This document shows, one piece after another, positions 24,444 to 36,437 of a DNA stretch of 64,000 bases (positions within the stretch are counted from its first letter, which is position 1; each line of letters opens with the position of its first letter). Below the pieces are notes generated by a model that was given only the letters and a program-made list of their open reading frames with translations, had not been told where the DNA came from and did no database searches. Made by a program: the position numbers and the translations under genes. The stretch comes from Dioszegia crocea (taxonomy: Eukaryota > Basidiomycota > Tremellomycetes > Tremellales > Bulleribasidiaceae), in NCBI GenBank assembly GCA_001600615.1, contig BCKK01000004.1, positions 1,289,316-1,353,315 on the forward strand. Direction: 5' to 3'.

Positions 24444-26018
24444 ATGACCACGATGGACGACGTAACGGCTGTGGCCGCTCCCTCTACCCCTCGCTCCTCC
24501 CGTCGCTCTTCACACATGCACGAGATCCAACCCCCTGCGCGACGGTTGAGCGCACACCAAGTCCTCCTCCTCACTCCTTTTGGCGGCACCGTTCCGCTCG
24601 AGCAATCAACAATGGGGCGCGAACGTTCTTCCCTTGGAAGCTCATTACCGCGTAAATCGAACCTACGGGCAATGTCCATGTCCATGTCCATTTCCCCTTC
24701 GAGCATGCCGACGTCCAGCGGAATGGGCCGAGAACCCAGTAACGGTCCCCCTTCCCCCCGAAGCACCTACACACCGCCAATCCCACGCACGCGGCATTCC
24801 CTCGCGGTCTCACCTGGTGCCCCCTCTCCCCTTTCACAACCCATGACTACGATTGTGTCAAATTCCGACAAGGGCTCGGAACCTTCCTCTGCTGCAGCAT
24901 CGCGCGAGGCTAGTGGTGGTGGTGAGGATGACGAAGGCGCACAAATAGGAACGGTGAAGATGACGCGGTCGAACTCACTGCCAGTGTTGACACTGCGCGA
25001 GCTCGAGGCGATGAAGGACAAGGATACAGAGTTGGGGATTGCACGAGGCGGTGATTGGGCGTGGGTAGGGAGAGAGGATGAAGACGACATGGAGACCCCC
25101 GGTCTTTCCGATGCGTCAACACTATCCAGCACTCCACCGTCTTTCCCCTTCAACGACCCATTCGCGTCTACGCAAGGGACATATCGGCGTACGGAAGAGA
25201 CAGCCCGATTCGGGTCCTACCAACCCGTGGCCACTGCAGAGGGCTATCACTACTCCCCATCCTCGAGTCGAGACCGCCGCGTGTCTGACATTCCCCCTCC
25301 TGTCGCTACTTCCCCTACCAACACTCAAACCACACCCCGAGCAGGAGCCAGTTCAGGTCTGGAAAGTCCCCGAGGCACACATATGCCCGCAATCCAACGG
25401 CCCAAAATCACCCGATACAAGACCTCTCCGGCCTTGTCCCTCGGACTCGGATTATCCGTCGTCGTTCGTCCAGAGCCCGAACAGGTGGGCGTGCAAATAC
25501 ATGCGGACGCTGGTGGAAGTCTCGGACGGAGAGGCCGGAAGATCAATCTGTCAACGGTGGAACGGCGGGAACAGCGTCATGCTCAATTACGAGATGACAA
25601 TAGGGGAGAGTTCGGGGAGCGGAGGGGTTCCTGGACACCTGTCGACATTGTCGACGGGCTCGAACTGCACCGATCATCCGTTTCATCTTCTTCATCCCGT
25701 GGTAGCTTTGCCTATCCTCGGAATTCCATATCATCCAGCACGAGCTCGCGCCATATTGTCCTTGTCGAGTCAACTCGGGCAATGTCCATTGGCTCGGGTT
25801 CTTTTGCCACTCGGTCAAGAGTCGACTCGCTTGATTCGCCGAAGGGGAAATTGGCGGATATTCAGGATATTGTCAGGCGGGGCAGCGCGGGCGTTTCCGG
25901 TGCGCTGGGACCATGGAGGTTGCGACCGGATGAGACCAGGAGGGGTAGTGGCGAGGAGGTGAAGGGAGATTGGTATGAGCGTAGAGGTAGTTGGGCCGCG
26001 GGGTGGAAGAAGGACTAG
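24444..26018 (+). CDS. uncharacterised Ser/Arg/Pro-rich protein
   Basis: Single-exon frame of 524 codons. I do not recognise the family. The protein is largely disordered: Ser/Pro/Thr stretches, an M-S repeat (SMSMSMS), many RRSS and RRGS(W) sites that look like basophilic kinase sites, and blocks that appear constrained (VKMTRSNSLPVLTLRELEAM near the middle; two RRGSW motifs, RGSWTPVDIV and RRGSWAAGW, toward the end). ATG 24444 is chosen because it follows a leader intron; ATG 24453 is also in frame. Likely a phosphoregulated scaffold, but that is conjecture. Confidence 0.7.
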   Translation: MTTMDDVTAVAAPSTPRSSRRSSHMHEIQPPARRLSAHQVLLLTPFGGTVPLEQSTMGRERSSLGSSLPRKSNLRAMSMSMSISPSSMPTSSGMGREPSNGPPSPRSTYTPPIPRTRHSLAVSPGAPSPLSQPMTTIVSNSDKGSEPSSAAASREASGGGEDDEGAQIGTVKMTRSNSLPVLTLRELEAMKDKDTELGIARGGDWAWVGREDEDDMETPGLSDASTLSSTPPSFPFNDPFASTQGTYRRTEETARFGSYQPVATAEGYHYSPSSSRDRRVSDIPPPVATSPTNTQTTPRAGASSGLESPRGTHMPAIQRPKITRYKTSPALSLGLGLSVVVRPEPEQVGVQIHADAGGSLGRRGRKINLSTVERREQRHAQLRDDNRGEFGERRGSWTPVDIVDGLELHRSSVSSSSSRGSFAYPRNSISSSTSSRHIVLVESTRAMSIGSGSFATRSRVDSLDSPKGKLADIQDIVRRGSAGVSGALGPWRLRPDETRRGSGEEVKGDWYERRGSWAAGWKKD

Positions 26019-26199
26019 ACGTTGTGATCTTATCGTTGTATCTTTAGTCATCATTCAGGGCAATCAGCAGAGTCACCGGGATTTATCTATACAACAACTT
26101 CAAATGCATGGTCACGAAGAATATACAACAAACTGGGAAGGGGGGAAAGAAAGTACAGAGAAGGGCGTGAGATTACAAGGGTGGAAGAAACATGTACAG

Positions 26200-27547
26200 C
26201 TAAGCGACGACGGGGCTATTTCCACCGCTTCCCTCACCCCTCCTACCCAACATCCCCAAACCCTTCCCCGCCTTCTTCCTCACCATCGCCTGGAAGTTCC
26301 TATCGCCCAACTCGTTGGTCGGCGCAGGAGGCCCAAACGGCTGCCTGATGGGTTTCATGGGCGGGGCAAGAGAGACTGCACGCACAGCGGGCAGGTCGAC
26401 GGTAATGTTGTTGGGGGAAACGGGGAAGGGGTTGGATTTAGCGCGATTCTGCCCCGCAGTGGCGGCAGGACGACCGAGACCGATTGACTGGAGTCCCTGA
26501 CGCGCAGCTAGGCGGTCTTCGCTAGCTTGCGGGACTTGTGGCGCGTCGGCAGTGGGGGGCTTTTCGGCCGATCGACGAGCGAGCAAAGCCGTCAATTCGC
26601 CAAATGGGTTCGAGGCTGTCTGGCGGGCCTGAGCGAAACGGCCGAGAGGGGGTTTGGAAGGACTTTCGGTGGGGGAGTCGGGGGTGGATTGGACGGGGGA
26701 TTTCTCGGGACTCGCAGTGGGTGGTTTGCGTGTGTTGGGTTGGGACTCAAATCTCGCCTTGGCTTCATTCTCCGCCTGCGCCTGCGCAATAGCTTGTGCC
26801 CTTTGTTGAGCCTCGAATCTCGCCCTTGCTTCATTCCCCGCTTGCGCTCGCTCAATAGGCTGTGCCCTCGCCTGGATCAGGGGCTGATTCTCAAATCTAG
26901 CCCTGAGCTCATTCTCCGCCTTGACCTGGGCCCTAGCCTGGACCTGAGCCTGTAGCTGCGCCTGAGCCGCCATGGCCTGAGACCTGAGCTCCGCCTGTTG
27001 CGCCGGACCTTGTACCGAAGCCTGAAGCTGAGACAGCAACTGCGCCTGGATCCGAGGATCGACCTGCTGGTGTTGTCGCATTTGCGCCTGGAGCTGAGGC
27101 TGTTGCATCTGCTGAAGCTGTTGCTGACGTATGGCAGCTTCGCGGGTGGCAGGCTGACGCGGCTGCTGCTGGGAGGAAAGAAGCTGTTGGAGGAGGTATT
27201 GTTGCTGGATCGCAAGGGCTTGCTGTTGGAGTTGGAGCTGGTGCATGTGCGCGGCAGTAACAGATTGGTCATACCCCTAAACGTCAGCTTTAGTCAAGAC
27301 TTTGGCTCACCTGGCCCATCTGCATTTCCTGCATCCTCATTGCGATGTACTCTGTATCATCGCCATCCTCTTCATCGCTGAAGACCGGGCCGAGGGTTTG
27401 CTGCCTCACGCGTGCAGCGGCAGAGCGGAGAGGGGGAGGGGGTTGAGTATGGGACTTGGGGTAAGGGTCGGTGTTCCCGCGTAGGTGCGAGGGAGTTGTA
27501 TAGTATCGGTCGAGATTGGAAGTTGTTTGTGGTGCGACGTAAGCCAT
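26200..27547 (-). CDS. uncharacterised Gln/Ala-rich, prion-like protein
   Basis: 437 residues; exons 27547-27311 and 27276-26200. The N-terminus (MAYVAPQTTSNLDRYYTTPS) and SDEEDGDDTEYIAMRMQEMQ are the least biased parts. Residues about 85-215 are mostly Gln with Leu/Ala (LQLQQQALAIQQQYLLQQLL style), followed by an Arg-Ala-Gln/Glu-Asn repeat with helical character. The C-terminal third has Pro/Ser spacers, FGELTALLARRSAEKP, and a basic end (FQAMVRKKAGKGLGMLGRRG) that looks conserved. I do not recognise the family. Composition suggests an RNA-granule or transcription-related protein, which is only inference. Confidence 0.75.
26747..26920 (-). repeat. degenerate coding repeat in the Gln/Ala-rich protein
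   Basis: Three copies of a 66-78 bp unit whose conserved block begins at 26747, 26813 and 26891. In protein each copy reads approximately AQA.AENEARARFE.Q, predicting a charged helix. Confidence 0.75.
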
Positions 27548-28018
27548 TTTAGTCGTTGATTATAGGCCTGCTAGAAATGCAAGTGGTGTAGTATGTGTGC
27601 TCGGAAGAGAGAGAAGTGTGGGGTGCGTGTTCAGAGGCGTGATCTTCGATGTAGAATCGTCGGGGCTTTAATTATTGGAGTGGCGATGCGTGAAGAAGGG
27701 AGGGCGTCGTGAGAGCTCGGCGAGGCTGTGTGGGGAATGATTTGAAAAAGGGGATGATCGAAATGACAAGGAGCGTCTGTTAAGCGTGACTAAGAGCAGA
27801 CAGGAAAGAGGGGATAAGGATTGGGAAGAAGGAAGGCGGTATAGAAATCCAGAATGAAGGAGAAGGTGTTCAGTCTGACTAGTTAGGTTTCAGACACGCC
27901 ACTCCGCCACTCACCCATGACACCGTGGGAAAGTTGACGCGAGTGGAGGCGACCACCACTGAGCACAGACTTTATCCCATAGTCGCCACCTGTTGCAAGC
28001 TGGCTATCACACTCAGCT
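27548..28018. promoter_or_regulatory. divergent promoter, Gln-rich protein and SNF2 ATPase
   Basis: 471 bp separating two divergent starts. No open frame with recognisable content; purine-rich on the plus strand. Confidence 0.4.
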
Positions 28019-28917
28019 ATGTCAAGGCTACTGCAGGGTAGGCCTAAGGCTGAATCCAGGGGTGAGGACTGGTCCAGATGCGCCGCTAATTTCAGCCAAC
28101 AATGCGCCACTCGTCAAAAAAGCCATTGCGAAGCCGGAACCTCGCGCGCTCATCTCGGTCAAAGCTGAGCCTCGTGGGTTGACTGATTGCTCAAATGACG
28201 ACAGCCACTGACTCTCCAACAGTCTCTGAGGATGATTTCGACGAAGAGAATAAGCGAGAAGTGAACGAATACAAGGATCGACAAGCGGCCGAGCACCGTC
28301 GACTCCAGATCAAGGAGGAGAATGTGAAGCGCAAGGCGCAGGGCAAGGAGTTACTGACTGTGCCGAGGAAGGCCAAAGAGAGAACGAAGCGACTCCTTGC
28401 ATACGGCAGTGATGCACCTAGCTCGGAGGAGGAAGAGGAAGATGTGGGGGCGAGCGGGAAGAAGCGCAAGAGGAATGAGGAAGACGATTACCTCTCATAC
28501 GAAGGCCGTGAGTACTGCTTTGGACTCTGATTGATGGATGCAGAGCGACTGCTTGGCTTCAATCCCCTGTATCCCCTCTCCGAGGTCCCTGAGCCTTCCG
28601 ATAAGCACCGGGATCAGGTCGAAGGAAAGGCGAGGAAGGCCTTACTCGAAGGGTACTTCCGTTTGTCGCCAATCCCCAGGTCCAGAAGTGCGGAGGTAGA
28701 GGATCCATCAGGACCTTCAAAGATGACGATGCGAGGGGGCTATCTGGTGAAGAAGGAGTCAACAATGGTGTCAGGGCCAGTGGAGGTAGAAGCACCGCCG
28801 GTCAAGGCCGAGGTAATCCCAAATGGCGAGGAGGAAGAGGAAGAGGAGGAGGGAGATTACGAGGAGGAGCGTCTTGCAGTGCAGTCGATCAAGGCTAAGG
28901 TGGAGGCTCTAAAGCAG

Positions 28918-28952
<35 letters not shown>

Positions 28953-31900
28953 GGAAGGAGTTTACTCGGAAGACGAGTATGTGGCAGGTGAGTTTCACGA
29001 GTAACCCAGCTGAGGTGTAGATACCTCCGCCTCTATGCCTTCACAAGCCTCGCAGCAGACGCAAAGCCAATCTCAGGCTCCGCTGGCGTACGACCTTCCT
29101 CCCCAAAGACCGAAATTTGCCCATACCGAAGCCCAAGCTCTGATCGGACCTCTATTCCTCGATAATGCTATCGGCGGAGTGTCCGTACCTGCACCCATCA
29201 ATATGTTCCTCAAGGAATATCAGAGGGCAGGAGTACAGTTTCTGTATCAAAAGTACAAAGAGGGCAAGGGCGGGATCTTGGGGGACGATATGGGTCTAGG
29301 GAAGACCATTCAAGTCATTGCTTTTGTGAGCTGCCATTCTGGGCTGTGCTGACGACAGCTTACCGCCATCATGCGGAAGACCAATACTAGATTGGATGAT
29401 TCTAGACGCAAGACACTGATCAGATCATACGAGAATAGAGAGACGGGCAGGATACCCGCGAAGCATTGGCCAACAGCCCTCATTGTCTGCCCAAGCTCGC
29501 TCATTCGTAACGTGAGTTGTCCAACGTGTTGACTAGGCAAGATGCTGATCTTGCAAGTGGGATCGTGAGATGGATGCGGTAAGCCCATCGTGCAAGCTAC
29601 TAGCCCATCGTCATCGACATTCTGGCTGACGTGATAGTGGGGCTATTTCGAAAAGGCGACTCTTAAGAGTGAGAACTACTTGGAGGTCAAGCAGAAATTC
29701 GACAATGGCTTCTTGGATGTCAGCAAGTCTGATGAGCAGGCGCCGCTGACAAGCAGTCCTGGTCTCATACGATCAGCTTAAGTCCAATATTGAGCACATC
29801 AAAGATCTGCCATTCTCGTACGTCCTTTCTGTACTTCACGACTGACGGATAGTGTTGTCATTGCCGACGAAGCACATCGCCTCAAGGAGCCCCGCGCAGC
29901 ACGTACGCTGGCCATGAAAAAGATACAGTGTACTTCATGCTTCGCCCTCACTGGCACTCTGATGCAGAATAGGATGGAGGAGATGTGGAGCGTGCTCGAC
30001 TTTGTCAGTCTATCATACCGCCGCTGGGATCCTGCTGACTTACCAGGTCCAAAGAGGATGGGCCGGCACCTTCAAGGAATGGCGCGAGTTCGCGGTCAAT
30101 CCAATCAAGAAGGGTCATCGGTTAGATGGGACCGCTGAACAAGTGACGATGGGGATCGTGAGTCGTTGCACGAGTGTTCAGGCTGATCCCTTAGATGCGT
30201 CTTGGTCAAGTGCATCAGAAGTTTCTCCCACACTTTTATTTGCGGCGAGACAAACGTCTCATCGCACATGAGTTGCCAGAGAAGAAGGATTTGGTTGTGT
30301 TCTGCCCATTGGCGAAACGTCAGATCTTGGCATATCAGAGATTGATCCAGTCGGACGGTGAGTCAACGAATTGGATATGTCGGGACTGATCATGTCAGAT
30401 GTTCAATTCATCCTCCGACGTAAAGAGCCATGTGGATGTGGCTTGCCTCGAAGGTGAGCTGCTACCCAAAAGCCGAGACTGACCCTTAGTCGCCTGGAGT
30501 GTTGCCATCCTACTACAGCCCAGGGTGAGACTGTGCCCGAGGTGGTGTTGAAAAGGTGAGATTCTTCTCGCGAAACCGGGATAACAGCTGATGACGCTAG
30601 TATTACCGCCCTGCAGAAAGTCGCAAATGTGAGCTAGTTGTTGCGCCACTGGTTGCCGAGCTGAGCTGACATTGCAGCATTTCGGATTGCTCTACCCCGG
30701 TATGTCCATCAGGCTTCGTATTACCAGGGTTCGGACTACTAAACTGATCTTCAGGTAGTGGAGATTCGCGAGAAATGGCAAGTTTGCACCGGCACTTCGG
30801 TCTAGCAGAGCTGACGATTCCAGCGCAAAGTCAACGAGCGGATTTTTGAGACATGCGTAAGTCCTTTCAGACGCGATGTGCTTACTTGGGTAGACTGGAG
30901 CGCCGTATGATAAGACGCGCGATAACCCTTCTTTGGCTGCTCTGTGAGTCGACTGATTAATCACTACAAGGATTACATGATCAATATCGAAACGTCCACT
31001 GACCATTTCAGAGATCCAAGCAATTGCGGCAAGTGGACCGTAAGCCTTTCGTCAATCTTGACCTGGTACATTCTTGACTGATTGTGCAGCTGCTGGCAGG
31101 TCTGCTCGAGCAATGGTGGAAAGATACCGAGCAGCGTAATAAGGGTACGTACATCTTGCTGACAGCGATGATTTCTTGCTGCGTTTTACCGCTGAGACCA
31201 CAGTCTTGATCTTCTCCAACTCGGTCCGGCTCCTGAAGATGATCGACGAGTTCATTTCGATGACATGTAAGTGCCACCTCTCATCCTGGCTGATGTACAG
31301 TTTCGTTCGGGACCCAGATGTACACTGGAGAAGCGAACGAGAAGGACCGCATGAACATGGTCGACAACTTTCAAGATCCGGAAAAGAACCAGTTTGTGCT
31401 CTTGATCAGCACGCAAGCTGGCGGCGTGGGTCTCAACTTGACCCAAGCCAATCGAGTTGTGCTTTTCGACCCTGACTGGAGTGAGTCTGCACTAAGACAC
31501 CCGTCGGGATTGGCTAATCGTCCAGATCCCGCCAATGACTTACAAGCGATGGATCGAGCTTTCAGGATAGGCCAGCAGAGGACCGTGGAGGTTTATCGCT
31601 TGATCGGACTGGGAACATTGGAAGAGCTCAAATACGAACGCCAGAGTCAGCTGCCTCGTCTTCATGATCGTTCCACTCGGACACCAAGCTGATCTTCCGC
31701 AGTTCACAAGCAACAACGAGCCCGACAGCTCAATCAGGGCACTTTCGAGCGCCGGATGCATCAAGGGATGGACGGCGGTAAGAATGCCGAAGAGCAAGGA
31801 GAGCTCTTTGGGTCTCACAATATCTTCCGGTTCGATCCCAAGGGGTTTGTTGCTGGGAATGTGAGTGGAAACCTGAGAGATATAACTGTAGACTAATGGG

Positions 31901-32681
31901 GTCAGTTGGAGAGGGTGCAGTTGGCCGAAGATCGCTTTGCCCAGGATCTGATTGAGGCCGAGTACGATGAAGAGGAGGAGGAGATTGAAGATGAGGTGAG
32001 TCTTGACTGCGCCCTGCTCAGAGTGATTGAGGCTCACGATTCAGGACGACGAAGCTCGAAAGATGCTCAAAGCTCGCCGTGACCAAGATATGCAGCGCCA
32101 GGCTCGGTCCACCTTGGATCGATCCAAGCGGGAGGAGGATCGCAAGATCAGCGACGTCCTCGGAGATGCGGATGAGAAGAGTACGTGTACCATGACGACG
32201 AGGCTGATGTCACAGGCACTGGGAAGAGCTCGGACATCTTGAAACAATTGGGCATCTTATGTGAGCTGCCCGCATGTCAATACTTCCAATGTCAACTGAC
32301 AATTCAGCTCATGTGCATGATAATGCATTCAGCGACTCACCGGCCGAGCGGCAAATCTACGAAATCGGTGTGCAGGTGAATTCAACCTTATCGATTTCCG
32401 ATGTCGACTGCTTAGCTGACCCAACTTAGCTGCTCAAAGACAATCCAGCTCTGGCCAAAACGATGAAGGCAAATGATCTGGGCAAACTCGGATTAGGCAA
32501 GAAGAGGGCGTCGGCAAGTGGGCGGAAGTCAACTGGGGATGACGATGGGACTGCTGCTGGTGGGTCGGGCAGTGTGAAGCGGATGAAGACTGATCCGGGG
32601 GATAAACCTTGGCAAGCTAGGATTGAAGCGGGGAAGGTGAAGGGTGCGAAGAAGGTGGTAGTCTTGAGTGATGATGAATGA
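28019..32681 (+). CDS. ERCC6L2-like SNF2-family DNA-dependent ATPase
   Basis: 1,120 residues if spliced as modelled: 30 exons and 29 introns, 31-68 nt. Acidic, Lys-rich N-terminus with a run of Glu (28918-28960). ATPase lobe 1: GILGDDMGLGKTIQVIAF (Walker A), VVIADEAHRLKEPRAARTLA (DEAH), FALTGTLMQNRMEEMW. Lobe 2: KVLIFSNSVRLLKMIDEF, TQAGGVGLNLTQANRVVLFD, DRAFRIGQQRTVEVYRL. Between the lobes, FILRRKEPCGCGLPRSRLE followed by CC matches the Cys cluster that marks ERCC6L2 (a transcription/DNA-repair ATPase) rather than CSB. The start was set by a 19-nt first exon giving MSRLLQ. Two oddities: one intron (30778-30823) is GC-AG, and the junction at 29719-29757 fits no GT-AG intron in frame (see findings). 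Confidence 0.85.
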
Positions 32682-32873
32682 TGGACATTGAGCATGAGTC
32701 TTGTACAGTTTATGCATATAGTTGTACTCTAGCCTGCGCAAGACATGGAAGGTTGGATAGCGAAATGCGCATCCGTCATACATGCACTACCCAGGAGGCA
32801 ATATGACCGAGGCTGAAATTATGAAGCTATAATTCTAGTGCCAGTCCCTATGTATGATCTATCTTCACCAACT

Positions 32874-34492
32874 CTACAAATTTCTAGCTTTGAACACCCT
32901 CGATCCAATGTCCGCCTCGCCATCAATGTGTCTCCGAACATACTCGCTCCTCATCACGCCTTCAGGGTCCACCCTGTCTAGCACCTCCCTGAACTTTTGG
33001 AAATCGGGGTATAGCGCCTCAATCTCTTTTGGTCGCAACTCGTGTTCTTTAGCCCAGTGCGGTCTGCCGCCGTATTTAATTAGGATATCGGCGAATTTCG
33101 TGTGGAGTTTGCGGTAGGGGACTGAAAGACCATATGGGCTGTCGGGGTTAGCTCGAGCTGAAGGGGAGTAAGAGCTGAAACGTACCGGAAAGTGACCAAA
33201 CCTATCCAGCATGTCTCTCTGCCCTGACTTGGACTGAGCCAGATATCATCCTTGCACGACCACCTGATTTCGATCGGGAAATGTGCGCGAAGACCTTTGG
33301 GATCGGCGGCTTCTCTGTCTAGCCAGACACGCATTTCTGCGAGGCACTCTTCGGTGTTTTCGGATGGGATAGCCCATTCGAGAGCGTACTGGGGGAACTG
33401 ATTCATGAGCAGGGTTTCAAAGCAATGACCAGGGAGAAACGCACCAGACAGTCAAAGTTCAACACCTTGTGGCCATCATTGACCACCTCACTGTTGACGT
33501 TCGAAAGCCACCACGCCCAGCGTCCGACAAGGGAGGTGAGGGAGGGGAAAATGCGCGAGCAGAATAGGAAAAACTGGGTGACGTGGTATCCGAGCAGGGT
33601 GGCTAGGAATGATGACATGGGTTGAGCGGGCTGGGCATCAGCTGTCTCCTCCTGTGAAGCAAGACCGAATGACTCACTCCGTACGTCCGGTTCGCCCTGG
33701 CCACTACCATCCCCTTTCCATCAGGATACCACCACACCCTGACGTGCTCTGCACTCCCCTTGATCTCGTCGAGATGTCCCAAGACCTGATCGACAGGAAG
33801 TGCCGTCTTGATCTCCCTCAATCTGAATGCCGGCTCCACCTCGATCTCCACCTCCAGCATCAGACCCGTTGCTCCCAAGCCGCACAGACTAGCTGTGAAG
33901 AGATCGGGATCCTCAGTGCGCGAGACACGGACGACGGGGGCACCGGGGTGGGGAAGGGCGATAAGGAGCGATCGAACGTGCTCTGATAGTACGGGATAGG
34001 TGACACCTGAACCGTGTGATGCAGTGGAAATAAGACCGCCGATGGTCTGGTCTGAAATAGAGCCGATGTTTGAGAGCGCCGTAGGGGGTTGCTGCTGCTC
34101 GAGCAGTTTGTGAACATCGTGGAGAATGGTTCCCGAGAAGAAGGTGGCAGTGGAGGTTTTGGTGTTGGTCTGATTGATAAGCTTCAGCCTACTCAGACAC
34201 TCACACTTCGCAATCCCGTCAATCCCTCCATTCTCACCAACCAGCCATTTGTGCATGCCAAGTCGCTCGGTGAGTGGCCTACACCCACGGGGTGTATCCT
34301 GGCGCCTTCTCTGCGTCCCAGCTCGAGAATCTGGCGACACTGCAGCGCAGTCGTCGGCGCGAAGACCCGGGCAGGGCGACATCGGAACGTCTTTGCCCAG
34401 TTGGAAAATGTTGCCCGAGGGGAGGCGGTGGGGATCGAAATTTCCTCCAGGGCTTTTTGGAGATCGGCGTGTGTAGCCGTTGAGAGGTCCAT
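32874..34492 (-). CDS. ALO1: D-arabinono-1,4-lactone oxidase
   Basis: FAD enzyme making the last step of D-erythroascorbate synthesis, at the outer mitochondrial membrane in yeasts. 480 residues; exons 34492-34205, 34169-33678, 33630-33445, 33397-33186 and 33138-32874. VAO-type FAD domain with IHPVGVGHSPSDLACTNGW (the His is the usual covalent flavin site), then GSISDQTIGGLISTASHGSG. The ALO C-terminal domain ends with GRPHWAKEHELRPKEIEALY, whose HWxK motif is diagnostic for aldonolactone oxidases. A hydrophobic segment (FLATLLGYHVTQFFLFCSRI) may contact membrane. Convergent with the SNF2 gene. Confidence 0.94.
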
Positions 34493-35019
34493 GTTGACTG
34501 GCGGGGGGAGGGGCTATGCACTGCCGTGTGATGCAGGTCGATCTAAGCTTCTATGCGATGTATTTTGATGTGCTGAGTAATTGTTGAGACTGAATGTATT
34601 ATGCCACACGTGCGAATGAAGCAAAGATATGATAAGGAAAATACTCGGCTCGGCTTCGGCGATAGATTTTCCTCAGGCTCCGATCGATCTCGGGCGATGA
34701 CGCGATATCAGATATCGACCCGTTTCGCGCTGATCGTCGGCGTTTCCTCGGACGCGTCTGTCAAGTTACCGGTTGGCCGTGGGAGGATGGGTGGGTTGTG
34801 GTCGCGAGGGGGGCTGTGTGCTGTCCTATGCATGGCGAAGACGCTCGAGACACCGATAACGCGCCATGTCTTGCAAACCTTCCTTTTTCCCCGAAGCGGT
34901 GGATGACGTGATTGCGTTACGTGATGCGAGGAATGCGGAGTGGCGAAGTGCGGCAGTTGTAGTACTGCGGGGCTGGGGCAGGAGTACGTCTGCATGCGAG
35001 AGTATAGCTCACTGGTACA
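34493..35019. other. intergenic, upstream of ALO1
   Basis: 527 bp between the ALO1 start and the stop of the next minus-strand gene. Open frames up to 101 codons on the plus strand look incidental. No motif stands out. Confidence 0.4.
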
Positions 35020-36014
35020 TCACTCCTCGACCCAGACCCACTTGCCCTTTCGACCCTTCGTCCACACGTCGCAACCATCAGCGACTTCCCGCTCCATGTC
35101 CTCTTTCTTGAGATACCCTGCTCTGGCATCGCGCTTGGTCGTAGTCGAAACGCCCATGTCCCTGGATATGATCAGCTTTGGGCTCGTTGCCGCGGCCACA
35201 CTCACTCGTCTCGCTGTTTCAACTTGTCCCAGTCCACCTGGTCGTCGGCGGTATACGACATCATACTGGCGGGAGGACCGAGGGGGAGGTCGGGGTGTAT
35301 GTCGAATTGCCTGACAGTCAGCAAGGATCTACGCGCGGGACACACCATGTATGGATCGTCTTTCCGTATGACCGGTGCAGCTCCATCATTGCGGGCCGCT
35401 CTGCCACATCTGAAACCATGTCTTTAGATGAGCTCAGAACACATTGTTGGCGGGGAACTTCAGACTCACTAGGGACGAGAGACTTTGTGCCTAGAATGAG
35501 CTGCCCGGATTGCACCTCATACTTATGAGAGTGCCAGTACTGATCTGTTAGCTCTGAAGTGCAGCAAACATAGCGGATACGAAGGCTAAGCGCACATACC
35601 TTCTTCTCGTCCTCGGGCAACTCGAGAAATTTGGCTTCTGGGATGACATACTCCACACCTTAATTCATCAGGTTGGTTACACATAGAACGGGGAGATACC
35701 CACCGATGAGCCTAGCTCCCGGCTGGTCTGAATCATACACTACGCACTGATGCAGGTCGCTCCGCAGGTGCGTACAGAAATGGTGGGCCCGGACTGCACG
35801 CGAAGGGTCATGCGAGTAGATGTGAAAAGCGCACAGATGTTGATGAATCTGGTTGATGGGATTGAAGCTGGGAGTCAGCCCTGTGGAGCGGGAGAGGAAA
35901 GGGGAGAAGGGGAAAAACTCACCTCATCATTGCCGCACCTGCCACGGCGTAGGTCGACGTGTGGTAGATACCATGTTGCGCCTCAACGACGGGTTCGGAG
36001 GTTTCGCTGGACAT
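35020..36014 (-). CDS. DUF1264 oil-body-associated protein homologue
   Basis: 235 residues; exons 36014-35923, 35867-35704, 35658-35600, 35539-35470, 35421-35346, 35310-35206 and 35161-35020. Strong match to the DUF1264 (OBAP) family of plants, fungi and bacteria: [87 protein letters not shown]. In plants these proteins help oil-body stability; the biochemical role in fungi is unknown, and the conserved His/Cys residues hint at metal binding. The acceptors of introns 1 and 4 were chosen to keep the conserved blocks. Confidence 0.9.
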
Positions 36015-36437
36015 TGCTTGCCACTTCGATGGTATGTAGCTTGCGGGAGGGCTGATATGCTCTGATGACTTATTGGGTGCGGGAAGATGGAAGTCTCGCT
36101 GCACTAGCCCCGATTCCAGCAAAGTCAGATGACGGACGCATACCTTCACCTTGTATCCCTGAATTTGTACGTCATTTTCACGTGCAGGGTGTGCTAGTGA
36201 AGCTCAAGTGGCAAGCACGATACATGACCCCGGAAGCTCCCGTTGGGGGTCGGGGAGCAGTACCAGTAACGGAGATGGAGAGATGGCCCTAACAGTGCAT
36301 AGTGCACAAAAGCCGCGCACCTGTTCGCCCCAGCACCAAGATTCAACAGGTATATTTTACGTCTGACAGTGGGGCTGTCTGTATTTGCCGATAATTTGCT
36401 GCAAGCCATCTATCCTTCCTACATTCCAGGCCCACAG
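36015..36437. other. intergenic, upstream of the DUF1264 gene
   Basis: 423 bp between two minus-strand genes; must contain the DUF1264 promoter and the 3' flank of the protease gene. Nothing else visible. Confidence 0.4.

Noticed and set aside
31826..31845. GGTTCGATCCC, resembling a tRNA T-arm
   Set aside because: It falls inside a coding exon of the SNF2 gene and no acceptor stem, D-arm or anticodon arm surrounds it.
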